Origin: Actinomadura luzonensis
GTDB taxonomy: Bacteria > Actinomycetota > Actinomycetes > Streptosporangiales > Streptosporangiaceae
Assembly: GCF_022664455.2 (NCBI RefSeq)
Contig: NZ_JAKRKC020000002.1
Coordinates: forward strand, 2,914,001 to 2,978,000
Direction: 5' to 3'
Length of the DNA: 64,000 bases
Shown: positions 8,125 to 15,564 of the stretch, piece by piece
How the letters are laid out: each line of letters begins with the position of its first letter
Numbering within the stretch: position 1 is the first letter of the stretch
Program-made: the position numbers and the translations under genes
The notes under the pieces: generated by a model
Told to the model about the DNA's origin: nothing
Seen by the model: the letters and a program-made list of their open reading frames with translations, nothing else
The model's database searches: none

Positions 8125-9099
8125 GTGAGGTTTGGCCGGGTACCGGTGGCCGCGGGGATCGCGTTCGGACTGGTGCTTGCACCCACGGGAGCCGCGGTCG
8201 CTGATCCCAAGCCCACGCTCGCCCAGGCCAAGGCCAAGCTGGAGAAGCTCAACGACAAGGCGGACAAGGTCGTCGACCGCTACAACACCGCCACCGAGCG
8301 CTACAAGGCCGCCAAGAGCGCCTACACCAAGCTCAACGAGAGCTACAAGCGCAAGCTGGCCACCGTCGCCGACCTGCGCGCCCAGGTCATCACCATGGCG
8401 GTCGACAGCTACCAGCTCGGCGGCGACGTCACGTCCCTGCCGGGCTTCCTCGGCTCCGACGACCCCGACGACTTCCTCGCCCGGCTCGCGCTGGCCGGCC
8501 AGGTCTCCAAGGAGCGGGCCGAGAAGCTGAGCGCCTTCGACCGGGAGAACCGCGGGCTGAAGACCGAGCGTGACAAGGCCGAGAAGGCGCTGGAGTCGGC
8601 CGACGAGGAGCGCGACGGGGTCGAGAAGGAACGCTCGGAGATCCTCAAGCTGATCGCCGAGCAGAAGAAGCTGCTGAACAAGCTGAACGCCTACAAGGCC
8701 GGCAACCCGAACAGCACCGGCGTCAAGTACACCGGCTCCGCCTCGGGCAGCGCCGCCGCCGCGCTGCGCTTCGCCTTCGCCCAGGTCGGCAAGCCGTACG
8801 TGTTCGGCGGGACGGGCCCGGGCGGCTGGGACTGCTCGGGGCTCACGCAGGCGAGCTGGCGGGCCGCGGGCGTGTCGCTGCCGCGCACGACCTGGCAGCA
8901 GTGGGCCTGGGGGGCGAGCCGGCGGGTGAGCCTGGACGCGCTGCAGCCCGGCGACCTCATCTTCAGCGAGGGGCTGGGCCACGTCAGCATGTACGCGGGC
9001 AACGGGCAGATCGTGCACGCCCCGCAGACGGGCGACGTCGTCAAGATCGTCAAGCTCTCGTCGTACGGCCGGTCCCTGGTCGGCGCCATCCGGCCCTGA
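8125..9099 (+). CDS. Secreted NlpC/P60 peptidoglycan endopeptidase with N-terminal coiled coil
   Basis: This 324-residue secreted hydrolase starts with a signal peptide (about 1-27, AFGLVLAPTGAAVA) and continues with a long charged coiled coil (about 30-200), the RipA/RipC-like autoinhibitory arrangement. A C-terminal NlpC/P60 domain follows. The catalytic Cys is in GGWDCSGLTQ, the His in GLGHVSMY, and a second His in IVHAPQTGD. Such enzymes cleave stem peptides of peptidoglycan and act outside the membrane. The GTG start has a clear GGGAGG six bases upstream; a TACTAT hexamer near 8088 could be the -10. It sits next to a second, shorter NlpC/P60 gene. I see no riboswitch in its short leader, unlike that neighbour. 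Confidence 0.92.
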   Translation: MRFGRVPVAAGIAFGLVLAPTGAAVADPKPTLAQAKAKLEKLNDKADKVVDRYNTATERYKAAKSAYTKLNESYKRKLATVADLRAQVITMAVDSYQLGGDVTSLPGFLGSDDPDDFLARLALAGQVSKERAEKLSAFDRENRGLKTERDKAEKALESADEERDGVEKERSEILKLIAEQKKLLNKLNAYKAGNPNSTGVKYTGSASGSAAAALRFAFAQVGKPYVFGGTGPGGWDCSGLTQASWRAAGVSLPRTTWQQWAWGASRRVSLDALQPGDLIFSEGLGHVSMYAGNGQIVHAPQTGDVVKIVKLSSYGRSLVGAIRP

Positions 9100-9257
9100 G
9101 CCCGGATCGCCCGCGTTCCGGGCTGTCGCCTGACTGGTTTCGGTCCCATCAGACCCGTGTCTCCCGGGGGTCTCGTGGGAGCGTGCCCACGTGTCAGCCC
9201 TGTGACAGGTGTGACAAAAGTGACAATTGGTACCTTACAGCGGCGTGTGCCGGGAAT

Positions 9258-9273
9258 TGTGAGAAGGGTCACA
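9258..9273. promoter_or_regulatory. CRP-like palindrome TGTGAGAAGGGTCACA
   Basis: Two perfect TGTGA/TCACA half-sites are separated by six bases. This is the canonical spacing for cAMP-receptor-protein-type regulators, including the actinobacterial Crp. The site lies in the AT-richer part of the 400-bp gap upstream of the riboswitch, next to TTTAGGT, a possible -10. Three GTGACA-type direct repeats precede it (about 9201-9226). It suggests cAMP-linked control of transcription into the riboswitch. The Crp/Fnr-like protein at 32901-33554 need not be the factor involved. Confidence 0.55.
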
Positions 9274-9507
9274 TTTAGGTAACGGAACCTGGTGTTCCAG
9301 CAGGGGTTTCGATTCTGACTCGACCCCCTGTCTGATCTTGACAAGCTGACTGGCGTTTTGCCGTTCCTTGACCTTCGGCGTAACTTCTGGCGTCGCAGCG
9401 GCACGCCATGTCGCGGCAACCTCCATCGGTTCCCCCCGATGTGTGACAGATAGACAATCCGCCGGTCGCCCCCGCATCCCCATGCGCGCGAAGACGCGCT
9501 TCCAGGG

Positions 9508-9665
9508 CGGCGACCTGCCGAATCCGTGCAGCCAGGAGGCACGGAGCCGGGGACCCATCGATCCCGTTCGCCAGGGATCAGGGGTGAATCGGCGCCACCG
9601 CGGCGCCGTAGGGCTACTTCCAGGCCCGAATCCGTCAGCTAACCCGGTAGGCGTTCGTGGAAGAC
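9508..9665 (+). ncRNA. ydaO-type c-di-AMP riboswitch
   Basis: The leader of the second NlpC/P60 gene carries the conserved blocks of the ydaO/yuaA aptamer in order: CTGCCGAATCC near 9514, GGAGGCACGGAGCCGGGGA near 9555, AGGGGTGAATC near 9580, GTAGGGC near 9608 and CCCGAATCCGTCAGCTAAC near 9625, followed by GGTAGGCG. Pairing of GGCGCC with GGCGCC around CACCGC makes an internal stem. In actinobacteria this aptamer typically precedes rpf and NlpC/P60 genes and shuts expression off when c-di-AMP is bound. The expression platform probably lies in 9650-9680, close to the AAGGAG ribosome site. The identification rests on remembered consensus, without a covariance-model run. Confidence 0.88.
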
Positions 9666-9678
9666 TCAAGGAGAAATC

Positions 9679-10269
9679 CTGTCTACCTCCCCTCTCAACC
9701 CCCGTCTGTCCCGCCTTGCCCTCAGCGGCGCGGCGCTCACCATGACCGTGACGGCCGGAGGTGTGATCCTCCATGCCCCCGCGGCCCAGGCGGCGGCGGC
9801 AAGCGACACCTCCACGGCCTCCACGGCCCGCACGACCACGTCGGCGAAGACCACCCGGTCGGCGAGAACGACCAGGTCGGCCAGGGCCGCCAAGGCCGCC
9901 CGGCAACAGGCGAGGGCCCACCGGGCCGTCGCCGTGGCCAAGAACCAGATCGGTGACCCGTACCGCTACGGCGGCACCGGCCCCGGCTCGTTCGACTGCT
10001 CCGGACTCGTCCAGTACGCCTGGAGGAAGGCCGGGGTCAGGCTCCCTCGCGTGGCGAGCAGCCAGTTCGCCCGCATCAGGACGAAGGTCTCGTGGAAGCA
10101 CCTCAAGCCAGGCGACCTGATGTTCTTCAACGGGCTCGGCCACGTGGGCATGTACGTCGGCAAGGGCAGAATGATCCATTCGCCGCGGACAGGCGAACGG
10201 GTACGCATCGACAAGCTGAGCGGATGGCGCAGGTCGTCGTTCGTGGGCGCGGTCCGTCCCGGCATGTGA
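9679..10269 (+). CDS. Secreted NlpC/P60 endopeptidase, probable CTG start
   Basis: This 196-residue hydrolase has an N-terminal signal peptide, a Thr/Ser/Arg-rich low-complexity linker (about 40-80) and one NlpC/P60 domain with catalytic Cys in GSFDCSGLVQ, His in GLGHVGMY and His in MIHSPRTGE. The first ATG in frame (9742) would leave no positively charged N-region. Starting at CTG 9679 gives STSPLNPRLSRLALSGAAL ahead of the hydrophobic core, a normal signal peptide. AAGGAG lies five bases before that CTG. The gene is under the c-di-AMP riboswitch and is followed by a strong terminator. It is shorter than the upstream NlpC/P60 protein and lacks its coiled coil. Confidence 0.85.
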   Translation: MSTSPLNPRLSRLALSGAALTMTVTAGGVILHAPAAQAAAASDTSTASTARTTTSAKTTRSARTTRSARAAKAARQQARAHRAVAVAKNQIGDPYRYGGTGPGSFDCSGLVQYAWRKAGVRLPRVASSQFARIRTKVSWKHLKPGDLMFFNGLGHVGMYVGKGRMIHSPRTGERVRIDKLSGWRRSSFVGAVRPGM

Positions 10270-10273
10270 CACG

Positions 10274-10310
10274 GCCCCGCCACGATCCCCGCGAGGGGAT
10301 CGGGCGGGGC
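10274..10310 (+). terminator. Hairpin terminator after the riboswitch-controlled NlpC/P60 gene
   Basis: Immediately after the stop codon, GCCCCGCC-A-CGATCCCC pairs with GGGGATCGGGCGGGGC around a GCGA loop. The stem is 16 bp with one bulged A. No long T-run follows, as is common for terminators of high-GC actinobacteria. Confidence 0.75.
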
Positions 10311-10359
10311 TGTCCCCTTCCCGCCCCCGGCCGCCCCGCCCCCGCTAGCATCGGGCAAC

Positions 10360-11154
10360 GTGTCCGAGCAGGTGAGCCGACGAGCCGCGACGGGCGCCCT
10401 CCTGCTCCTCGCCCTCGTCCCCGCCGCGAGCGCGGCCGTCCCCCGCGCGTTGTGGCCGGGGGAGACCGTCACGGCACGCGGGGCCCGCTCCGTGGTCGTC
10501 GGGCACGGCACGCCGGCCGCGACGCTCGCCGAGCTGGCGCGGCGGGCCGACACCGCCGCCCTCCGGGTCGCGGACGTCCTCGGCGAGCCGGTACGGCCCC
10601 TGGTCGTCGTCCCGGCGAGCGCCGCCGAGGCGGCCCGGCTGGTCGGCGCCGGGCCCGTGGCCGGCCTGGCCGCCCTCGCCGACGGCGACCGCGTCATCGT
10701 CGTCCCGGACGCCTTCGCCCGCCTCAACCCCACCGGCAGGGACGTCGTGCTCACCCACGAGCTCACCCACGTGGCCGCCGGCACCGACCGCCTGCCCCCC
10801 TGGCTGTACGAGGGGTTCGCCGACTACGTCGGCTACCGCGACGCCGGGCTGCCCGTGCCGGTCGCCGCCGCCGAACTGGCCGGCGAGGTCCGGGCCGGAC
10901 GCCTGCCCGGCGAATTGCCCGGACCCGCGGCTTTCGCGGCGGACGGGCGCGACCCGGCGCGGCTCGCGCGGGCGTACCAGGAGGCGTGGCTGGCGTGTCG
11001 CTTCCTCGCGGACCGGTTCAGTGAGGGGACCCTGGTACGGCTCTACCGTGCAGCCCAGGCGACGGGCGTCGAGCGGGCGCTCGCCCCGCTGGGGCTCTCC
11101 GTGGCCACGCTGACGGCGCGGTGGCGCGGGTACGTGCGGGAACAGCTCGGGTAG
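10360..11154 (+). CDS. Secreted peptidase MA-like zinc metallopeptidase
   Basis: This 264-residue protein has an N-terminal signal or anchor segment (about 9-26, TGALLLLALVPAASAAV). The zinc-binding motif HELTHVAAG is near residue 131, followed by the downstream Glu in LYEGFADYVGY, the gluzincin pattern of the peptidase MA family. It should be extracytoplasmic. The GTG start sits 8 bases after TAGCAT with no ribosome site, consistent with a leaderless transcript that begins after the terminator of the preceding gene. The next gene, an M48 metallopeptidase, follows after 13 bp, so the two may be co-transcribed. The substrate is unknown. Confidence 0.8.
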   Translation: MSEQVSRRAATGALLLLALVPAASAAVPRALWPGETVTARGARSVVVGHGTPAATLAELARRADTAALRVADVLGEPVRPLVVVPASAAEAARLVGAGPVAGLAALADGDRVIVVPDAFARLNPTGRDVVLTHELTHVAAGTDRLPPWLYEGFADYVGYRDAGLPVPVAAAELAGEVRAGRLPGELPGPAAFAADGRDPARLARAYQEAWLACRFLADRFSEGTLVRLYRAAQATGVERALAPLGLSVATLTARWRGYVREQLG

Positions 11155-11167
11155 GAAGGGGAGGCGG

Positions 11168-12691
11168 ATGAGCGAACGACGGGAGACCGGCGACCCGGCG
11201 GCACCCGCGAACACGACCCGGACCGGCGGGAACCGGGCCGGCGGGAACCGGGCCGGCGCGCACGACGCCGTGAGTGGCGGGCGCGGGGCCGTGAGCGGCA
11301 GGGGCCGGGCCCGCAGGGACGAGGCCGTGAGCCGCAGGGGCCGGGCCCGCGGGGACGAGGCCGTGAGCGGCGGGGACCGGGCCGTGAGCGGCGCTCCCGC
11401 CTACGAGGGCAAGCCCGTCGCCGATCGCCTCTGCGACGACGACGGCCGCCTGCGCCGCCAGGCCGCGCTCGCCCTGGCCGCCCTCGCCGCCGTCCTGCTC
11501 GCCGTGGCCGGCCTCACCACTCCCTGGACCACTCCCTGGACCACTCTGGCCGCCGCCCCGCCCGACCCGTCGCGCGACTTCAGCGCCGCCGAGATCGCCC
11601 GCTCCCGGGCGTTCGACGCCGCCACGAGCCTGCCGGGCCATCTGTCGCTGGCCCTGACGCTGCTCGTCGCCGCCGTCCTGATCGCCACCCCGCTCGGCGC
11701 GCGGGCCGTCGAGCGGCTGCGCGGCCCGTGGTGGCTGCGGGTGGTCTGCGGCGTCGTGGTCGTCTCCGCGTTCACCACGCTGGTCCGCTGGCCCCTCGGG
11801 ATGTGGTTCGAGACGATCCTGCGCGCGTACGGCCTGTCCACCCAGGACTGGGCGTCCTGGACCGGTGACCGGCTGAAGAACGCGGCCGTGGAGACGTTCC
11901 TGCTCTGCCTGGCGCTGGTCGTCCTGGTGGCGCTGGCGCGCCGCGTGCGGCGGTGGTGGATCCCGGCGGCGGCGGGCGCGTTCGTCCTGACGGTGGCGGC
12001 CTCGTTCGTCTATCCCGTGGTGTTCGAGCCGATGTTCAACGACTTCACCCCCATGCGCGAGGGCCCGCTGCGCGCGGACCTGCTGGCCATGGCCGCGCGG
12101 GACGGCGTCCCGGTGCGGGACGTGCTGGTGGCCGACGCCTCGCGGCGCACGACGGCGCTGAACGCCTACGTCTCCGGCTTCGGCGCGACGCGCCGCATCG
12201 TCGTCCACGACACGCTGCTGCGCGCCCCGCGGCAGGAGGTCGCGCTGGTGGTGGCGCACGAGCTGGGGCACGCCGAGCGGGACGACGTCCTGCACGGCAC
12301 GATCGTCGCGGCCCTCGGCTCGGCGCTGGGCGCCGTCCTGCTGTTCCTGGTCTTCGAGGCGGTGCGCCGGAGGGCCGGCGTCGGCTCGATCGCCGACCCC
12401 CGCGCGGTCGGGGCGGTCATCGGCCTGATGAGCCTCGGCGCCCTGCTCCTCGGCCCCGTCGAGAACGTCGTCAGCCGGCAGGTCGAGGCCCGGGCCGATC
12501 TGCACGCGCTGGAGCTGACGAGGGACCCGGCGACGTTCGTGGCCATGCAGAGACGCTTCGCCGTGGCCAATATTTCCGACTTGTCGCCTGATGCGGTGGA
12601 ATATGTGCTCTATGCCTCCCATCCCTCCGGTCCCGAGCGGATCGCCACGGCCCGCGCGTGGGCGAGACTGAACGGCGTCCCCGTGCCGTGA
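11168..12691 (+). CDS. M48 family membrane metallopeptidase (Ste24/CAAX-type)
   Basis: This 507-residue integral-membrane zinc peptidase begins with a long polar N-terminus (about 1-75) carrying imperfect repeats of GRARRDEAVS and GGDRAVSG. Several transmembrane segments follow, with the zinc motif VVAHELGHAERDD near residue 363 and the third ligand region ENVVSRQVEARADLHALEL. The sequence FEPMFNDFTPM before the catalytic helix is typical of Ste24-like CAAX prenyl peptidases. The repeat-rich N-terminus is unusual for the family and looks like a local expansion. The start at ATG 11168 has AGGGGAGG upstream. The stop overlaps the GTG start of the mannosyltransferase (GTGA), so translation is coupled. 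Confidence 0.85.
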   Translation: MSERRETGDPAAPANTTRTGGNRAGGNRAGAHDAVSGGRGAVSGRGRARRDEAVSRRGRARGDEAVSGGDRAVSGAPAYEGKPVADRLCDDDGRLRRQAALALAALAAVLLAVAGLTTPWTTPWTTLAAAPPDPSRDFSAAEIARSRAFDAATSLPGHLSLALTLLVAAVLIATPLGARAVERLRGPWWLRVVCGVVVVSAFTTLVRWPLGMWFETILRAYGLSTQDWASWTGDRLKNAAVETFLLCLALVVLVALARRVRRWWIPAAAGAFVLTVAASFVYPVVFEPMFNDFTPMREGPLRADLLAMAARDGVPVRDVLVADASRRTTALNAYVSGFGATRRIVVHDTLLRAPRQEVALVVAHELGHAERDDVLHGTIVAALGSALGAVLLFLVFEAVRRRAGVGSIADPRAVGAVIGLMSLGALLLGPVENVVSRQVEARADLHALELTRDPATFVAMQRRFAVANISDLSPDAVEYVLYASHPSGPERIATARAWARLNGVPVP

Positions 12692-13797
12692 CGGGGGCCG
12701 AGACAGGCGCGCTGCCGAAGGTGGTCATCGTCACGAACGACTTCCCGCCGCGGCCGGGCGGCATCCAGTCGTTCGTGCACGGGCTGGCGCTCCGCACGCC
12801 CGGCGTGGCGGTGTACGCGCCCGCCTGGCCGGGCTGCGAGGAGTTCGACCGGCGTCAGCCGTACCCCGTGGTGCGGCACCCCACCCGGCTCATGCTGCCG
12901 ACCCCCGCCGTGGCCCGCCGCGCCGCCCGGCTGGTGGCCGAGCACGGGGCGCGGACCGTCGTGTTCGGGGCGGCGGCCCCGCTCGGCCTGCTCGCGCCGC
13001 ACCTGCGCCGGGCGGGCGCGCGGCGCGTGGTCATGCTCACCCACGGCCACGAGGCGTCGTGGGCGAGCGCGCCGGGCTTCCGCGCCGTGCTGCGCAGGAT
13101 CGGCCGGCACGCGGACGTCGTGACGTACCTCGGCGACTACACCCGCCGCCGCATCGAGGCCGCCGTCGCGCCGGACAAGCTCGTACGGCTGGCCCCCGGC
13201 GTGGACGCCGAGCAGTTCCGCCCCGGCCTGCCCCCGGCCGAGCCGGGGCTGGCGGGCCGTCCCGTGGTGGCCTGCGTGTCCCGGCTGGTGCCGCGCAAGG
13301 GCCAGGACCGGCTCATCCAGGCCTGGCCCCGGGTGCTGCGCGAGGTGCCCGACGCCGTGCTGCTGCTGGTCGGCGGCGGCCCGTACCGCAGGACGCTGGA
13401 ACGGCTGGCGGGCGGCCACCCGTCCGTCCGCTTCACCGGGACCGTCCCCGCCGCGAGCCTGCCGGGCTACTACGCCGCCGCCGACGTGTTCGCGATGCCG
13501 TGCCGCACCCGCTGGAACGGCGTGGACGTGGAGGGCCTCGGCATCGTGTTCCTGGAGGCGTCGGCCACCGGGCTGCCCGTGGTCGCCGGGGCGTCCGGCG
13601 GCGCGCCCGACGCCGTCCGTCCCGGCGAGACCGGCCTGGTCGTCAACGGCGAGAACCCCGCCGAGATCGCCCAGGCCGTCGTCGAGCTGCTGACCGACCC
13701 GGACAAGGCGCGCAAGCTGGGCGTGGCCGGCCGCGACTGGATCACCCGCGAGTGGACGTGGGACCAGGTGGCCGCCCGCTTCCACGCCCTCCTGTGA
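12688..13797 (+). CDS. pimB: GT4 glycosyltransferase, PimB-like mannosyltransferase
   Basis: This is a 369-residue GT-B glycosyltransferase of family GT4. The N-terminal donor-loop signature VTNDFPPRPGGIQSFVHGL and the C-terminal ACVSRLVPRKGQDRLI and VEGLGIVFLEASATGLPVVA carry the nucleotide-sugar-binding residues, including the EX7E-like Glu pair. The opening motif closely matches GDP-mannose-dependent PimB' enzymes, which add the second mannose to phosphatidylinositol mannosides at the cytoplasmic face of the membrane. The GTG start overlaps the M48 peptidase stop. A homologous PimB-FadD-SRPBCC-ArsA order is known in mycobacteria, which supports the call. Other GT4 acceptors remain possible. 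Confidence 0.82.
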   Translation: MTGAETGALPKVVIVTNDFPPRPGGIQSFVHGLALRTPGVAVYAPAWPGCEEFDRRQPYPVVRHPTRLMLPTPAVARRAARLVAEHGARTVVFGAAAPLGLLAPHLRRAGARRVVMLTHGHEASWASAPGFRAVLRRIGRHADVVTYLGDYTRRRIEAAVAPDKLVRLAPGVDAEQFRPGLPPAEPGLAGRPVVACVSRLVPRKGQDRLIQAWPRVLREVPDAVLLLVGGGPYRRTLERLAGGHPSVRFTGTVPAASLPGYYAAADVFAMPCRTRWNGVDVEGLGIVFLEASATGLPVVAGASGGAPDAVRPGETGLVVNGENPAEIAQAVVELLTDPDKARKLGVAGRDWITREWTWDQVAARFHALL

Positions 13798-13813
13798 CCC
13801 TCCCCGCGAACGC

Positions 13814-14692
13814 TCACCCCTTGGTCGCCCCCAGCGTCAGCCCGGCCACGAACTGCTTGTGCAGGAGCTGGAAGACGATCAGCGTCGGCAGCGCCACCAG
13901 CACCGACCCGGCGGCCAGCAGGTTGTAGTCGGTGAAGAACTGGCCGCGCAGGTTGTTCAGCGCCGAGGTGACGGGCAGCTTGTCGCCCGACGACATCAGC
14001 ACCAGCGCCCACAGGAAGTCGTTGTACATCCAGGTGAACTCCAGCGTGGCCAGCGCCGCCAGCACCGGCCGGCACAGCGGCAGCGTCAGCCGCCAGTACC
14101 GTTTCCACACCCCGGCCCCGTCCACCAGCGCCGCCTCGTTGATCTCCTCCGGGATCGTGCGCATGAAGTTGGCCAGCACGAACACGCAGAAGCCGAACTG
14201 GAACGCCACGTGGATGAGGATCAGCCCGAGGTAGGAGTCGTACAGCGACTGCGAGTCCGACAGCCACGCGGGCAGCGGGATCAGCGTGTAGAGGGTGTAG
14301 AGCGGGGTGATGAGCACCTGCGGCGGCAGCAGGTTGCCCGCCGTGAACACGATCAGCAGCGTCCGGCGGCCCGGGACGCGCAGCCGCGCGATCGCGAACG
14401 CCGTGAACGAGGCCAGCAGCAGCGTCACCACCATGGCCGGCACCACGATGATCAGCGTGTTGAGGTAGTAGCGGGGCAGGTCGGCCTGGGTCCACGCCTC
14501 CCCGTAGTAGCCGAGCGTCAGGTGCTCGGGCAGCGAGAAGTAGCCCAGCCTGGCCGTCTCGTCGTACGGGCGCAGCGAGGCGTACACGGCGAGCGCCAGC
14601 GGCAGCAGCCACCCCAGCGCCACCAGCGCGAGGAACACGTGCAGCAGCGCCCGCGCCGGCCGCAGCCGCCGGCGGGCGGGGACCGCGCTCAT
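13814..14692 (-). CDS. Carbohydrate ABC transporter permease (MalG/ThuG type)
   Basis: This 292-residue inner-membrane permease has six hydrophobic segments. The cytoplasmic EAA loop reads EEINEAALVDGAGVWKRYWRLTLPL near residues 185-210, the coupling site for an MsmX/MsiK-type ATPase. It is the last gene of the SBP-permease-permease operon. The ATG start overlaps the upstream permease stop (ATGA). No ATPase gene is in the operon, which is usual in actinobacteria, where a shared MsiK powers many sugar importers. It converges with the mannosyltransferase gene, with only 16 bp between stops. Confidence 0.92.
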   Translation of the reverse strand: MSAVPARRRLRPARALLHVFLALVALGWLLPLALAVYASLRPYDETARLGYFSLPEHLTLGYYGEAWTQADLPRYYLNTLIIVVPAMVVTLLLASFTAFAIARLRVPGRRTLLIVFTAGNLLPPQVLITPLYTLYTLIPLPAWLSDSQSLYDSYLGLILIHVAFQFGFCVFVLANFMRTIPEEINEAALVDGAGVWKRYWRLTLPLCRPVLAALATLEFTWMYNDFLWALVLMSSGDKLPVTSALNNLRGQFFTDYNLLAAGSVLVALPTLIVFQLLHKQFVAGLTLGATKG

Positions 14693-15564
14693 CGCTCCTC
14701 CTCGCGGAACAACTGCGCCAGGTACGTCACGATGAACCCCAGCGAGATCACCAGCAGGATCACCGCGATCGCCGAGCCGAACCCGATCCGGCTCGCCTCG
14801 CCCACGATGTTCTCGGTGACCAGCACCGACAGCAGCTCCAGCCCGTTCCTGCCCTTGTTGATGGCGTAGACGATGTCGAAGGCCCGCAGCGCCTCGATCA
14901 CCGTGATCACGAACACGATCACGTTGACCGGCCGCAGCGTCGGGAACACCACGCGGAAGAACGCCTGCCGCTCGTTCGCCCCGTCGATGGCCGCCGCCTC
15001 CTTCAGCGCCGGGTCCACCGCCTTCAGCCCCGCCAGATAGATGATCATGACGTAGCCGACGTGCCGCCAGCCCGCCGCGACCATCACGACCCAGATGTTG
15101 ACCGCCCGGTCGCCGAGCCAGTCCACGTGCAGCCCGGTCACCGCGTTCAGCACGCCGTAGTCGGAGGACAGGACGAGCTGGGCGATGAAGCCCACGACCG
15201 CCAGCGACAGCACGACCGGCATGTAGAGCGCGCTCTGGTAGAGCCGCGACATCCGCAGCCGCCGGTCCAGCAGCACCGCGCAGAACAGCCCGAACGGCGT
15301 GGCGACCAGCCCGAGGAAGCCCAGCCACAACACGTTGTTGCGGACGGCCGACCAGAACGGCGGGTACGTGGTCGCGAGGTCGTGGTAGTTCCGGCCGCCG
15401 ATCCACCCGATCGGGCCGATGCCGGTCCAGTCGGTGGCCGACAGGCCGACGCTGGCCAGCGTGGGCCCCCAGACGAGGCCCACGTTGACGACGATGGCCA
15501 CCCCCAGCCCGGCGACCAGGACGGTCACGTCGCGGGCGGAGTAGCGACGGGTCTTGACGGCCAT
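14689..15564 (-). CDS. Carbohydrate ABC transporter permease (MalF/ThuF type)
   Basis: This 291-residue permease has six transmembrane segments. The EAA motif is DPALKEAAAIDGANERQAFFRVV near residues 190-212. It pairs with the following permease to form the membrane channel of a type I sugar importer. The start ATG 15564 overlaps the last base of the binding-protein stop (TGATG), giving coupled translation throughout the operon. The substrate is unknown from sequence, but the family is typical of oligosaccharide or disaccharide importers. Confidence 0.92.
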   Translation of the reverse strand: MAVKTRRYSARDVTVLVAGLGVAIVVNVGLVWGPTLASVGLSATDWTGIGPIGWIGGRNYHDLATTYPPFWSAVRNNVLWLGFLGLVATPFGLFCAVLLDRRLRMSRLYQSALYMPVVLSLAVVGFIAQLVLSSDYGVLNAVTGLHVDWLGDRAVNIWVVMVAAGWRHVGYVMIIYLAGLKAVDPALKEAAAIDGANERQAFFRVVFPTLRPVNVIVFVITVIEALRAFDIVYAINKGRNGLELLSVLVTENIVGEASRIGFGSAIAVILLVISLGFIVTYLAQLFREEER

